From contig CANQXC010000015.1 in the NCBI GenBank assembly GCA_947627785.1, positions 1 to 13,670 of the forward strand: a DNA stretch of 13,670 bases, read 5' to 3'. Both the position numbers and the translations under genes were made by a program. Position 1 is the stretch's first letter. Every line of letters begins with the position of its first letter. The notes beneath the pieces were generated by a model. The model worked only from the letters and a program-made list of their open reading frames with translations, searched no databases and had not been told where the DNA came from. Below are positions 1 through 6,959 of the stretch, in pieces. This DNA comes from an uncultured Clostridia bacterium (GTDB lineage Bacteria; Bacillota; Clostridia; TANB77; CAG-508).

Positions 1-986
1 ATTGCATTTATAACTGGATTATATACAATATACATCTCGTCTATAAATTCCATAAACTCTGGATTAAATCCTTTTTTGAATTTATAAATTCCATGTTGTG
101 GGTCCTTTTCACTCCTAAAACCTGCTATTCCTCTAAAATCATACCAATCACACTTATTTTTTAAACCTAATTTTATCATTTCCCATTGTAATAAATAATT
201 TGGCATTAAATTTCTATGTTTATTTGAACTGCCTCCATATAAGTACCATACCTTATTTCCATATATAATTGGAAATACTGCCGCAATTGGCTCATTTTCA
301 TACTCTGCAATAAATATCTTTACATGCTTAGGAGTTAGCTCATCATATATTTTTTCAAAATATGAAAGTGAGCGGATAAAGAACACATCTCTTGAACCTG
401 TTATTTTCATTATTTCATGGAATGTTTTTAAATCTTCTCTTTTGCCTTCTCTAATTGTTACTCCTTTCTTCATTGCTAGTCTTATGTTATATCTTGTTTT
501 TGATTCAAATGACTGTAATAGTTCTTCTTCTGTTTTATCTTTTATATTTAATCTAAATACATATTTAGGTTGTATTACTTGATTAATATTTTTTATTCCT
601 TTCTTGGTTTTATATCCTAATTCTTTTATTATATTTCTAAATTCCTCATCACTTTGCAAAACATCTGGATCTAGTCTAAATATAAATGCTTTGTATTTTT
701 TAGCAATTTCTTGTGCTTTTTCTGTTAATTCTTTTAAAGTTTCTTTATCGTGTATATCACACACAAATCCTCTTGGTGCATACATTATATGTCTATTAAA
801 AAAGGGCACTTTTCTTAATAAAATGCTCATTGTTCCTTTTATTTTTCCATTTTTATCTCTTACAATTATAAATTCATTTTTCCACTCTGGTTCTTTAACT
901 TTTGCCCATTCTGGTGACTGTAAAAAACTTGTTTTTGGGTTGCTCTGTAAAAAGTTTTCTAATTCTTCATCTTTGTTTAAGCTCAT
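1..986 (-). CDS. FemAB/FemX-type peptidoglycan bridge aminoacyltransferase (3' end outside window)
   Basis: Uses aminoacyl-tRNA to add amino acids to the stem peptide of lipid II on the inner face of the membrane, building the interpeptide bridge. 328 residues are visible with no stop before the left edge, so probably only a short C-terminal tail is missing. Family signatures seen: SFLQSPEW at 20-27, YAPRGFV at 69-75, the SKTRYNIRLAMKKG helix at 162-175, WYLYGGSSNKHRNLMPNYLL at 247-266, WYDFRGI at 281-287 and GIYKFKKGFNPEF at 299-311. The GNAT-like double fold is inferred from these. No long coiled-coil arm is visible, so it is more FemX/MurM-like than FemA-like. The ATG at 986 has an AAAGGAAAGG ribosome site. 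It has its own promoter and is transcribed in the same direction as maf. The amino acid transferred cannot be told from sequence. No in-frame CGG. Confidence 0.9.
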   Translation of the reverse strand, partial: MSLNKDEELENFLQSNPKTSFLQSPEWAKVKEPEWKNEFIIVRDKNGKIKGTMSILLRKVPFFNRHIMYAPRGFVCDIHDKETLKELTEKAQEIAKKYKAFIFRLDPDVLQSDEEFRNIIKELGYKTKKGIKNINQVIQPKYVFRLNIKDKTEEELLQSFESKTRYNIRLAMKKGVTIREGKREDLKTFHEIMKITGSRDVFFIRSLSYFEKIYDELTPKHVKIFIAEYENEPIAAVFPIIYGNKVWYLYGGSSNKHRNLMPNYLLQWEMIKLGLKNKCDWYDFRGIAGFRSEKDPQHGIYKFKKGFNPEFMEFIDEMYIVYNPVINA

Positions 987-1074
987 GTTTATTAACCTTT
1001 CCTTTCAAGAGTTGCATATTAAGTTTGTTATTGTATTGTGTTATAACTCTTTTTCTACGTTTTTTCTATGCTAT

Positions 1075-1103
1075 ATTCTAGCATATATCACATTTGTTTT
1101 CAA
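1075..1103 (-). promoter_or_regulatory. Sigma-A promoter for the FemAB gene
   Basis: On the minus strand, TTGAAA (1103-1098), a 17-base spacer, then TGC-TAGAAT (-10 at 1080-1075, with an extended -10 TG). Transcription would start near 1068, giving a leader of about 80 bases. Hexamers and spacing are close to consensus; use is inferred. Confidence 0.6.
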
Positions 1104-1125
1104 GAGTGAATTTTGTAAAAATAAG

Positions 1126-1166
1126 TTATGATATATGAAATAAATATAGTATTTTATATATCATAA
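1126..1166 (-). terminator. Inverted repeat downstream of maf, possible terminator
   Basis: A perfect 11-base inverted repeat (TTATGATATAT at 1126-1136 and ATATATCATAA at 1156-1166) with a 19-base AT-rich loop, between the maf stop and the FemAB promoter. On the minus strand it is followed by CTTATTTTTAC, a weak U-tract. The stem is AT-only, so termination strength is doubtful. Confidence 0.35.
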
Positions 1167-1221
1167 TTCTCTCTATATATCAACTATTTCAATATTTTAT
1201 ATAATACTTTGTAAATTTCTA

Positions 1222-1798
1222 TTAATAACAGTCTAGCTTTTTTAGCATATCATACAATTTATGAATTGGTAAGCCTACTACAGTAAAATAATTTCCATCT
1301 ATTTTTTCAATATGAACTCCAAATTTACTTTGCACAGCATATGCTCCGTGCTTTATCATAGGCTTCTCCTGTATCAATCCAACTTTCTATTTCTTCCATT
1401 GTCATTTCCTTAAAATAAACATCAGCTATATCATAATCAATTTGTTCTGTGTAGCTCTCTCCTTTTTGAAATAGAACACATATACTTGTAATTACCTGAT
1501 GTTTGCTATTACTTAAATTCATAAGCATATTTATTGCTTCTTCCTTATTACGTGGTTTTCCATATATTTTATTTTCCTTTATTACCATTGTATCTGAACC
1601 AATAATTATTCTATCTCCTGTAGTATCATCAAAAACTGCCTTTGCTTTTATATATGCTAATCTTTTTGATTGGTCTTCTATGCTTAATCCTTCCTTGAAG
1701 GTTTCATCTACATCACTAACTTTTATTTCAAATTTAATCCCCATCATTTCTAATAACTCTTTCCTTCTTGGTGAACTAGATGCTAATATAAATTTCAT
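1222..1798 (-). CDS. maf: Maf family nucleotide pyrophosphatase, read through one CGG by a +1 shift
   Basis: Maf proteins hydrolyse non-canonical or modified nucleoside triphosphates to monophosphates and are linked to arrest of septation. The N-terminus MKFILASSSPRRKELL carries the signature SSSPRR loop; IIGSDTMV and IYGKPRNKEEA are also typical. In frame zero the gene stops six codons after ...GEAYDKA (CGG, then SICCAK and TAA at 1325). Skipping the C of that CGG (1348) gives GEAYDKAGAYAVQSKFG, the family's conserved block, then VHIEKIDGNYFTVVGLPIHK and a stop at 1222. The product is 191 residues, normal for the family. The ATG at 1798 is preferred: GGAG lies 10 bases upstream, whereas the GTG at 1807 sits almost on it. 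Without the shift the conserved C-terminal quarter is lost. It could be called a frameshifted pseudogene, but the same event recurs in two other genes here. Confidence 0.85.
1346..1348 (-). other. CGG +1 shift site in maf (GCA-C-GGA)
   Basis: This is in-frame codon 151 and the only in-frame CGG of maf. Skipping the C and reading GGA supplies the glycine of the conserved DKAGAY block and opens the frame to the normal end of the protein. Not in a homopolymer run. Slippage of the preceding tRNA is unlikely, because moving GCA by one base gives CAC. Confidence 0.8.
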
Positions 1799-1820
1799 TA
1801 TTATCACTCTCCATTTTTAT

Positions 1821-1829
1821 ATTATAACA
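1821..1829 (-). promoter_or_regulatory. Extended -10 promoter for maf
   Basis: The minus strand reads TG-T-TATAAT (-10 at 1826-1821), about 22 bases before the maf start codon. No good -35 is seen; the upstream bases lie in the hairpin that ends the surface-protein gene. Confidence 0.45.
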
Positions 1830-1832
1830 TAA

Positions 1833-1864
1833 AAGCTACTATACATGTATATGTATAATAGCTT
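1833..1864 (-). terminator. Hairpin between the surface-protein gene and maf
   Basis: A 14-base stem (AAGCTACTATACAT at 1833-1846, matching arm 1851-1864, one C/T difference) with a 4-base loop. It follows the surface-protein stop by about 25 bases, and on the minus strand is followed by TTTTATGTTAT, a short U-tract. It probably ends surface-protein transcription and insulates maf. Confidence 0.5.
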
Positions 1865-1889
1865 ATTTTATGGAGATTTTTTACTTATT

Positions 1890-3224
1890 TTACATACCTG
1901 TTTTTGGTAATTTTACAACTAACTTACTTGTTTCTTCTTTTACACTTACATCTATTTCTTCTTGTTTTACCTCTACCTCACTTCTCTCTTGTTCTAGTTC
2001 TATTTTTGAAGTTTGTTTTTCTATTTTTGGTATATCTTCATCATGTAAGTTATTTACCGTTATTGTTGTTTCTTCATTTAGTTTTAAATTTATTTCTATT
2101 AATTTATCATATACATGGTAGTTTTCTAATGTCTCGGTTTCTTGTACATAATATTTACCTGGTAATAAATTCTCAACTACAATGCTTCCAAATTCATCTG
2201 TTACTAGTCCAGAATATACTACTTCTTTATTTTCATCTAATATTTGAAATTTAACTCCTTGTAATGGTTTCTTTGTTTCTTGGTCTTGTTTTAATATTTT
2301 AACTTTTGTTTCATTTTTAAAATAATATTCTGTTTTTGCTCCTGCACCTGCTTCATATATAAGTCCTGTTATTGCTGTATCTTGTAATGAACTATCTGAT
2401 ACTGGTATTCCATGTATTACAGGTTTTGTTGCAACATCTCCATTAACATTTATACTAAAATTTCCATCTTCTTTTATGTTTTTTATAGGTATTAATATTT
2501 TGAACTCTTCTGAACCACTGAAATAACTCTTTTCTTCATTTTTTAAATCTGTTACTTTTATTCCTTCTACTAAGTTACCACTTAACTTAACTGTGTAATC
2601 TTTAACAGTTGCTCCTGCAGTTACAGCAAATTCTTTTGATACATAATTCTTATCTATACTATCAATGTTCCACATTGAACTTTTTGCATCTATTGTTATA
2701 GTAGAACTTGGCTTTGTGTATGTACCATTTCTTGCTTCTGTTACTATTTGTTTTAATGCAGCTAGTGTTCTATCTCCTGCTGCAGTTCCCATGCTTTTAT
2801 ATGAATCTGGATCTCTATCATATATTGAACAATATATTGCATGTCTTGTAGCAAAATATGCCTCTTCTTTTGTTTGACATCCTAATTCTTCTGGTGTTTT
2901 ATATGGATAGCCATTTACGACTGTTCTCCATAGCTCCATATCTGTTATTAAATTATCTGTATTTACTTCATATGAGAAATTTAGTGTTGCTCCTGCTAAA
3001 GGTTCGTTTAAACAATATGATGGATATTCTACTCCATCTTTATTATAAACTATGTATATACATCTTAATTCTGTCCCATTCCTTGATAATAAATCTCCAA
3101 ATACATGAGTTCCATATAATGTTACTGTATTTTCAGTTGCTATGCTTGTTGTTGGTAAAATAATGCTTGCTAATATCATTATTAGTAACATAATTATTAT
3201 AAATTTTTTCTTACTTTTTTTCAT
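1890..3224 (-). CDS. Secreted thioester-domain-like / SpaA surface protein with a C-terminal LPKTGM
   Basis: 444 residues. A signal peptide occupies about 1-29 (KKSKKK, hydrophobic core, then TTSIA). Residues 35-170 resemble the TQXA thioester domain: the cysteine context PSYCLN has Cys71, but the TQXA position reads T-R-H-A, so the partner glutamine is Arg127 and a Cys-Gln thioester is not expected. Residues 180-305 form a second beta-rich domain. Residues 307-395 are an SpaA/Cna-B-like domain with candidate isopeptide residues Lys312 and Glu362 (YYVQETE). A charged Glu/Lys linker (398-437) leads to LPKTGM (439-444), followed at once by TAA. The usual hydrophobic segment and basic tail of a sorting signal are absent, and no reading frame downstream supplies them. 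It lies 40 bases after the sortase gene, so it is likely that enzyme's substrate. The ATG at 3224 has AAAGGA 11 bases upstream. No in-frame CGG. Confidence 0.85.
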   Translation of the reverse strand: MKKSKKKFIIIMLLIMILASIILPTTSIATENTVTLYGTHVFGDLLSRNGTELRCIYIVYNKDGVEYPSYCLNEPLAGATLNFSYEVNTDNLITDMELWRTVVNGYPYKTPEELGCQTKEEAYFATRHAIYCSIYDRDPDSYKSMGTAAGDRTLAALKQIVTEARNGTYTKPSSTITIDAKSSMWNIDSIDKNYVSKEFAVTAGATVKDYTVKLSGNLVEGIKVTDLKNEEKSYFSGSEEFKILIPIKNIKEDGNFSINVNGDVATKPVIHGIPVSDSSLQDTAITGLIYEAGAGAKTEYYFKNETKVKILKQDQETKKPLQGVKFQILDENKEVVYSGLVTDEFGSIVVENLLPGKYYVQETETLENYHVYDKLIEINLKLNEETTITVNNLHDEDIPKIEKQTSKIELEQERSEVEVKQEEIDVSVKEETSKLVVKLPKTGM

Positions 3225-3247
3225 TTTTTTATCAATCCTTTCTTTTT

Positions 3248-3264
3248 AAGGTAGTTTCTACCTT
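3248..3264 (-). other. Short hairpin between sortase stop and surface-protein ribosome site
   Basis: A perfect 7-base stem AAGGTAG/CTACCTT with a 3-base loop directly after the sortase stop. No U-tract follows on the minus strand, so it is not a classical terminator. It could stabilise an mRNA end or tune expression between the two genes. Confidence 0.4.
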
Positions 3265-3904
3265 TTATGTATAAATTACTTCTTTCTCTATTGCTTGTAT
3301 GCAAAGCCTTTGCTCCGGTTTATTTCTAACACACGTTATTAGTGTTAATATATTTTCATCCGTTTTTTGTAAATATGACCAATCTGTATCTTTTATAATT
3401 GTATATGTGTTTACTTGATATATTTTTGTTCCATATGGTGTTTTGTATATAATTTCATCTCCTGCTTGTAAATCTTTAACTTTTTCAAAATAATTTATTG
3501 GATAACCGCCTATTATGTGCAGCTAACCCTATATTTCCTTTCCAAAATGCGGTATTCTCAAAATGCCCTACATATTTATACATTACTTCTTGGCTTGTTC
3601 CTTGAGCAATCGGGGCAATTAAATTTATTGATGGTATTTCTATTTGCCACAATTCTTGCTCTAAATTGTTTGTTTCTTCGAGCATTTTTTCTGTTTCTTC
3701 TTCTATGTTAATTACTTTTTCTTCTATCACTTTGTTCATTTCTTCTTTTTCTATTACATGTGTTTCTTCTCGCCTGTTTTCTTGTGTATTATTAGATGTT
3801 TGTAAGCTCTCATATGCTAAATTTACACTGCCAAATATAAATATAACTAATATTACCGCTATAAGGCTTACAGTTAATTTAGTATAACTATTTATACACC
3901 TCAC
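3265..3904 (-). CDS. Class D sortase, read through one CGG by a +1 shift
   Basis: A membrane-bound transpeptidase that cleaves LPXTG-type signals and links the protein to the wall or to another subunit. Residues 8-29 form the N-terminal membrane anchor, then a Glu/Lys-rich stalk to about 85, then the catalytic barrel. Frame zero ends in AAHNR, CGG, LSNKLF and a stop at 3485, losing the active-site cysteine. Skipping the C of the CGG (3508) gives LAAHNRGYPINYFEKVKDL and continues to TLITCVRNKPEQRLCIQA and a stop at 3265. The restored 212-residue product has the full triad: His130, Cys191 and Arg199. The start is a GTG at 3904 after AAAGAGAG; no better start is visible, so the N-terminus is only moderately sure. 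First gene of a two-gene unit with its probable substrate. Confidence 0.85.
3506..3508 (-). other. CGG +1 shift site in the sortase gene (AGG-C-GGT)
   Basis: This is codon 133, the only in-frame CGG of the gene. Skipping the C reads GGT as Gly133 in AAHNRGYP, three residues after the catalytic His130. Without it translation stops six codons later. Two arginine codons, AGG and CGG, stand side by side here; AGG reads normally as arginine. Confidence 0.8.
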
Positions 3905-3942
3905 CTCTCTTTAATATTATTAATTAGTTTTTTGGATTTTTC

Positions 3943-3963
3943 GGAATAAAAGAATTTTATTCC
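3943..3963 (-). other. Leader hairpin upstream of the sortase gene
   Basis: GGAATAAAA and TTTTATTCC form a perfect 9-base stem with a 3-base loop inside the predicted 5' leader. A smaller stem ATTGC/GCAAT lies nearer the promoter (about 3984-3997). No riboswitch class is recognised. The rest of the gap between 3905 and 4257 holds the promoter, a downstream terminator for the next gene and AT-rich DNA with no convincing ORF. Confidence 0.35.
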
Positions 3964-4010
3964 TTTAATAGAATTATTTTGAAATTGCCTTCGCAATTAA
4001 AGATGTATTT

Positions 4011-4039
4011 ATTATAATATAAGTTCTCTAATTTGTAAA
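4011..4039 (-). promoter_or_regulatory. Strong sigma-A promoter for the sortase/surface-protein unit
   Basis: On the minus strand TTTACA (4039-4034), exactly 17 bases, then TATAAT (4016-4011). Transcription would begin near 4004, giving a leader of about 100 bases before the GTG start. Confidence 0.65.
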
Positions 4040-4189
4040 GCATTTTTCATTGACACATTTCGACAAGATTTGACAAAATATGATATTTTAGATTAGATAT
4101 TAATATTAAAAATTGAACCATAATTTATATAAAATGTAATATATCTCTCTGCATAACTTATTATTTTAAATTTTTATATTTTTAAAAAT

Positions 4190-4251
4190 AAAAAAAACAG
4201 ATTTCTGAGGTGATAAAATAAATGTAGACAATTTCACTCTCATATTTTCTG
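4190..4251 (-). terminator. Putative terminator after the 238-residue gene
   Basis: On the minus strand, CAGA...TGAGAGTGA pairs with TCACCTCA...TCTG (interrupted stem), followed directly by eight U residues (run of A at 4190-4197 on the plus strand). Placed just after the stop at 4258. The stem is imperfect; the U-tract is the stronger evidence. Confidence 0.45.
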
Positions 4252-4257
4252 CCTTTT

Positions 4258-4974
4258 TTATTGTACTAATTCTTCATCTTTTTTCTCTTGTTCTGTTTCT
4301 TTTTCTATCGTTTGACCATTTATATTTTCACTTTCTTTCAAATACTTTTCTGATATAGCATTTGTAAGTTCTGTGTATTCGTTACTATGTAGTGTTTCCC
4401 TAAATTCATTACTTGCAAATTTATCTGGTTCTTCTTCTTTGTTGTTTACAACTCCTGCATTAAGAGCTTGTATAGATTTTTTGTTTTTACTTTGTTGTAA
4501 AAATTCTTGTACTGTAAAATATGCTCTATCCAATATTCCCATTCTTAGTTTTGCTTTTCTATTTAATAATCTTTTAGTTTCTTTTGCTCTTCTGAACATC
4601 TCTATCTGAGCATTTTTATCTAGTTTAACATTATCTTCAGGTTCTTTTTTTAAGTTCGTTAAATCATATATTATATCTGGTATGCTATCTGGCATCTCTA
4701 TTTTTCCTCTTGTATAATTAGCCCTTCTGCACGTTTCTAAATAATCCTTTAGTTGTCCATCATTATCTGATAAAGCTCGTACAATATTAATGTCAAATGG
4801 GTAATTTGCTATATTACTTATATTGTTTTTTTCAAAAATTTCTTCTTTTTCATTCTCTTGTTCCGTTAAGCTTAGCTGAGTTACATTATATACCACTCCA
4901 TCTACATCATCTATGCTAGAAATCACATCTATTCCTTCTGGACTAATTACTATTTCCTCTATGGTTTTGCTCAT
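4258..4974 (-). CDS. Unrecognised 238-residue charged protein, paralogue of the next gene's C-terminal domain
   Basis: I do not recognise a family. No signal peptide or membrane segment is seen, so it is probably cytoplasmic. A central block matches the C-terminal part of the neighbour at 5148-6794 in the same order: FDINIVRALS...QLKDYLETC (60-82) against FDITVVRSLL...QLNHYLDMC, then PDIIYDLTNLKK (99-110) against PEIVYDLKDIRK, then a helical stretch around AYFTVQEFLQ (151-160) against AYLRIKGFMQ. The C-terminal 50 residues are acidic and low complexity. The ATG at 4974 follows GGAGGAAAG. It lies 173 bases after the neighbour, with a terminator between, so it is probably transcribed separately; no clear promoter was picked out. 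The pair looks like a tandem duplication followed by divergence. No in-frame CGG. Confidence 0.7.
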   Translation of the reverse strand: MSKTIEEIVISPEGIDVISSIDDVDGVVYNVTQLSLTEQENEKEEIFEKNNISNIANYPFDINIVRALSDNDGQLKDYLETCRRANYTRGKIEMPDSIPDIIYDLTNLKKEPEDNVKLDKNAQIEMFRRAKETKRLLNRKAKLRMGILDRAYFTVQEFLQQSKNKKSIQALNAGVVNNKEEEPDKFASNEFRETLHSNEYTELTNAISEKYLKESENINGQTIEKETEQEKKDEELVQ

Positions 4975-5095
4975 CTTTCCTCCATCTCTTTCTTTTGTAA
5001 ATAAACATAGTCTATCTATTTATTAGTTTAGCATATAGCATATTTTTTTTCAATATATTTTAAAAAATTATTTGAAAATATTTTTACCATTTTTA

Positions 5096-5134
5096 CAATA
5101 AAAAATTCCCAAATGCTTTTATTGCGTTTGGGAA
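5096..5134 (-). terminator. Rho-independent terminator after the 548-residue gene
   Basis: An 11-base stem TTCCCAAATGC (5106-5116) and GCGTTTGGGAA (5124-5134), with one G-U pair and a 7-base loop, starts 14 bases past the stop at 5148. On the minus strand it is followed by TTTTT (5105-5101), then ATTGTAAAA. The clearest terminator in the window. Confidence 0.75.
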
Positions 5135-5147
5135 ATGTTTTAATTTT

Positions 5148-6794
5148 TTATTTATCTTGTCCTTTATCCTCTTTTTCTTGCTCTTCATTATTTTTTGTTT
5201 TGCTTGAATTATCGTTTTGAATCATTTGAGCAGTATATGTTTCAATTCTATCTCTTAAACTATTTTTTGTAGAATTGTCTACTTGATTGTTTGCTACTTC
5301 TGTTTTATTTTCTCCTGCTGTTATAGCTTTTAATTTAATGTTTTGCATAAATCCTTTTATTCTTAAATAAGCTTTGTTTAAATTCAAATATGCCATATCT
5401 GCAATACTAATATCTACTTTTACTTTGTCATGCATATCATAATATTTAAACATTTTTTGTGCATTTTTTGCATCATTATACATTGCCATTTTATGTATCA
5501 TATCTAATTTTTTATTTTTTCTAATATCTTTCAAATCATATACAATTTCTGGGAAACCATTTTCCATTTCTTTTTTGTTAATATTATTTTCTTTTTTATT
5601 GTATGCTTCACACATATCTAAATAATGATTTAACTGTTTTTCATTTCGTAATAAACTTCTTACAACTGTTATATCAAAATATATTCCTTCTTTATGTACA
5701 TTCTTTATCTTTTTCCATGTTTCTTTAGTTAAAGCTTTTACATCCTGTACTTCTTCATCAGACACATTATCTATATCTAATTCAATTTGGGTATTTGGTA
5801 ATTTTACTTCTACTCTATCTGCATGTATTATTACCTTATTGTTTCTTTCTGTTTGTTGTAATTCTGCTTGTTCTGGTTCTTGTGGCTGTGGTTCTACCGT
5901 TGTTGGTTCTGCTTGTTCTGGTTCCTGTGGTTGTGGTTCTACTGGTGTTGGCTCTGCTTGTTCTGGTTCCTGTGGCTGTGGTTCTACTGGTGTTGGCTCT
6001 GCTTGTTCTGGTTCTTGTGGCTGTGATTCTACCGGTGTTGGTTCTGCTTGTTTTGGTTCTTGTGAAGCTGTTTCTATTGGCATTGGCTCTGTTTGTTTTT
6101 GTTCTTCTTCCATTTCTTTTATAATCTTTTCAAAGTTTCTATTTTCTAAATCATTTAGTCTTCCTTCTAAACTTTCTATTTCTCTAGTTAATTCTTTGTT
6201 TTCTTTAAGTTTATAATTCATTTCTTTGCCAATCATATCATAAGTTTCTTTCCAAACTGGATTTTCATTATCTTTATGTATATTTAACATATCTCTATTA
6301 TTCTTTAGCCTATATAATTCTTCTTTATTTTGTTCTCTTTTTACTACTTTTGGTTGAATCTCTTTTTTTAATTCAGTAGTTTTTTCTTCTACTTTCTTAT
6401 CCAAATCTTCATTTAATTTCTCTACTATATCTTTTGTTGATTCTTCTATTTTCTCTGCTAATTCTTTTCTTTTATATACATCCCTTGTTTCACTTAATTC
6501 TTGTACTAACTCTACTAATTCTTCTTTCCTAATTGTTTTAGATTCTGTTTTATTTGTATTTTCTATTTCCAACATTTTATTTTTTAAATTTTCTATTTTT
6601 TCTGTTAATTCTTTTCTTCTATATACATCTTTTGTTTCATCTAATTCCTGCATTAATTCTATTAATGCTTTTTTACTATCTATATTAGAATTTGTTTCAT
6701 TTTTATCTTCAATAGATTCTAAGCCCTCTATTTTTCCATTTTTTAATTCTTCTATGGCATTAATTTTTTTAATTATATCTACCATTTCTTTCAT
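5148..6794 (-). CDS. Unrecognised 548-residue protein: coiled coil, Pro/Glu/Gln repeat, paralogous C-domain
   Basis: No known family recognised. In order: a 28-residue motif occurring twice (43-71 with LMQELDETKDVYRRKEL, 92-119 with LVQELSETRDVYKRKEL); a long charged coiled-coil-like stretch to about 235; a low-complexity array of 15-residue units of the type EPEQAEPTPVEPQPQ (246-310); then a domain (about 325-490) shared with the gene at 4258-4974. The C-terminus is charged and disordered. No signal peptide or membrane segment, so probably a cytoplasmic scaffold-like protein, but no function should be assigned. The ATG at 6794 is chosen because GGAGG lies 10 bases upstream; an in-frame ATG 12 codons earlier lacks a site. 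Divergent from fhs, with its own promoter. No in-frame CGG. Confidence 0.75.
   Translation of the reverse strand: MKEMVDIIKKINAIEELKNGKIEGLESIEDKNETNSNIDSKKALIELMQELDETKDVYRRKELTEKIENLKNKMLEIENTNKTESKTIRKEELVELVQELSETRDVYKRKELAEKIEESTKDIVEKLNEDLDKKVEEKTTELKKEIQPKVVKREQNKEELYRLKNNRDMLNIHKDNENPVWKETYDMIGKEMNYKLKENKELTREIESLEGRLNDLENRNFEKIIKEMEEEQKQTEPMPIETASQEPKQAEPTPVESQPQEPEQAEPTPVEPQPQEPEQAEPTPVEPQPQEPEQAEPTTVEPQPQEPEQAELQQTERNNKVIIHADRVEVKLPNTQIELDIDNVSDEEVQDVKALTKETWKKIKNVHKEGIYFDITVVRSLLRNEKQLNHYLDMCEAYNKKENNINKKEMENGFPEIVYDLKDIRKNKKLDMIHKMAMYNDAKNAQKMFKYYDMHDKVKVDISIADMAYLNLNKAYLRIKGFMQNIKLKAITAGENKTEVANNQVDNSTKNSLRDRIETYTAQMIQNDNSSKTKNNEEQEKEDKGQDK
5865..6059 (-). repeat. 45-base tandem repeat coding for a 15-residue Pro/Glu/Gln unit
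   Basis: Four full units plus a partial fifth inside the 548-residue gene. Units read EPKQAEPTPVESQPQ, then EPEQAEPTPVEPQPQ twice, then EPEQAEPTTVEPQPQ, then EPEQAE. A decayed copy (TEPMPIETASQ) precedes them. Copies differ by few bases, so the array is young or recently homogenised and likely varies in number between strains. Confidence 0.9.
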
Positions 6795-6835
6795 AATATA
6801 ATTTCCTCCTTTATGGCATTTAGCCTCCATTTATA

Positions 6836-6864
6836 ATTCTACCATATATTTGTTTTTTTTGCAA
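6836..6864 (-). promoter_or_regulatory. Sigma-A promoter for the 548-residue gene
   Basis: On the minus strand TTGCAA (6864-6859), 17-base spacer, then TGG-TAGAAT (-10 at 6841-6836, extended -10). Start of transcription near 6829, giving a leader of about 35 bases. Confidence 0.55.
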
Positions 6865-6871
6865 ATTTTTG

Positions 6872-6911
6872 TTGACTTTTTTCCTTTTTATTTATATATT
6901 AATGGTATAAT
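6872..6911 (+). promoter_or_regulatory. fhs promoter region
   Basis: TTGACT (6872-6877), 17-base spacer, TATATT (6895-6900). An overlapping extended -10, TGG-TATAAT (6903-6911), lies 3 bases further and lacks a spaced -35. Either could drive fhs. It sits back to back with the divergent promoter at 6836-6864. Confidence 0.55.
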
Positions 6912-6959
6912 TTAAGAAAATGCGAAAATTTTATATTTTTTTGCATATGGAGGTGTTCT

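Noticed and set aside
604..1131. Plus-strand ORF of 175 residues over the FemAB gene
   Set aside because: Antisense shadow of a clear FemAB gene; low-complexity hydrophobic translation and no ribosome site.
1222..3904. maf and the sortase gene as pseudogenes
   Set aside because: Both keep all conserved residues on either side of a single break, with no further decay, and the same type of break occurs in cwlD, where the frame is kept.
5041..5147. Mobile element or phage remnant between the two paralogous genes
   Set aside because: Only AT-rich spacer and a terminator; no transposase, terminal repeats or target duplication.
5795..6216. Cys/Gly/Ser-rich plus-strand ORFs over the repeat array
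   Set aside because: Antisense translation of the Pro/Glu/Gln repeat; periodic only because the coding repeat is.
6912..6959. Riboswitch in the fhs leader
   Set aside because: The leader is under 50 bases, with only a weak ATGC/GCAT pairing; no THF or other riboswitch core is visible.
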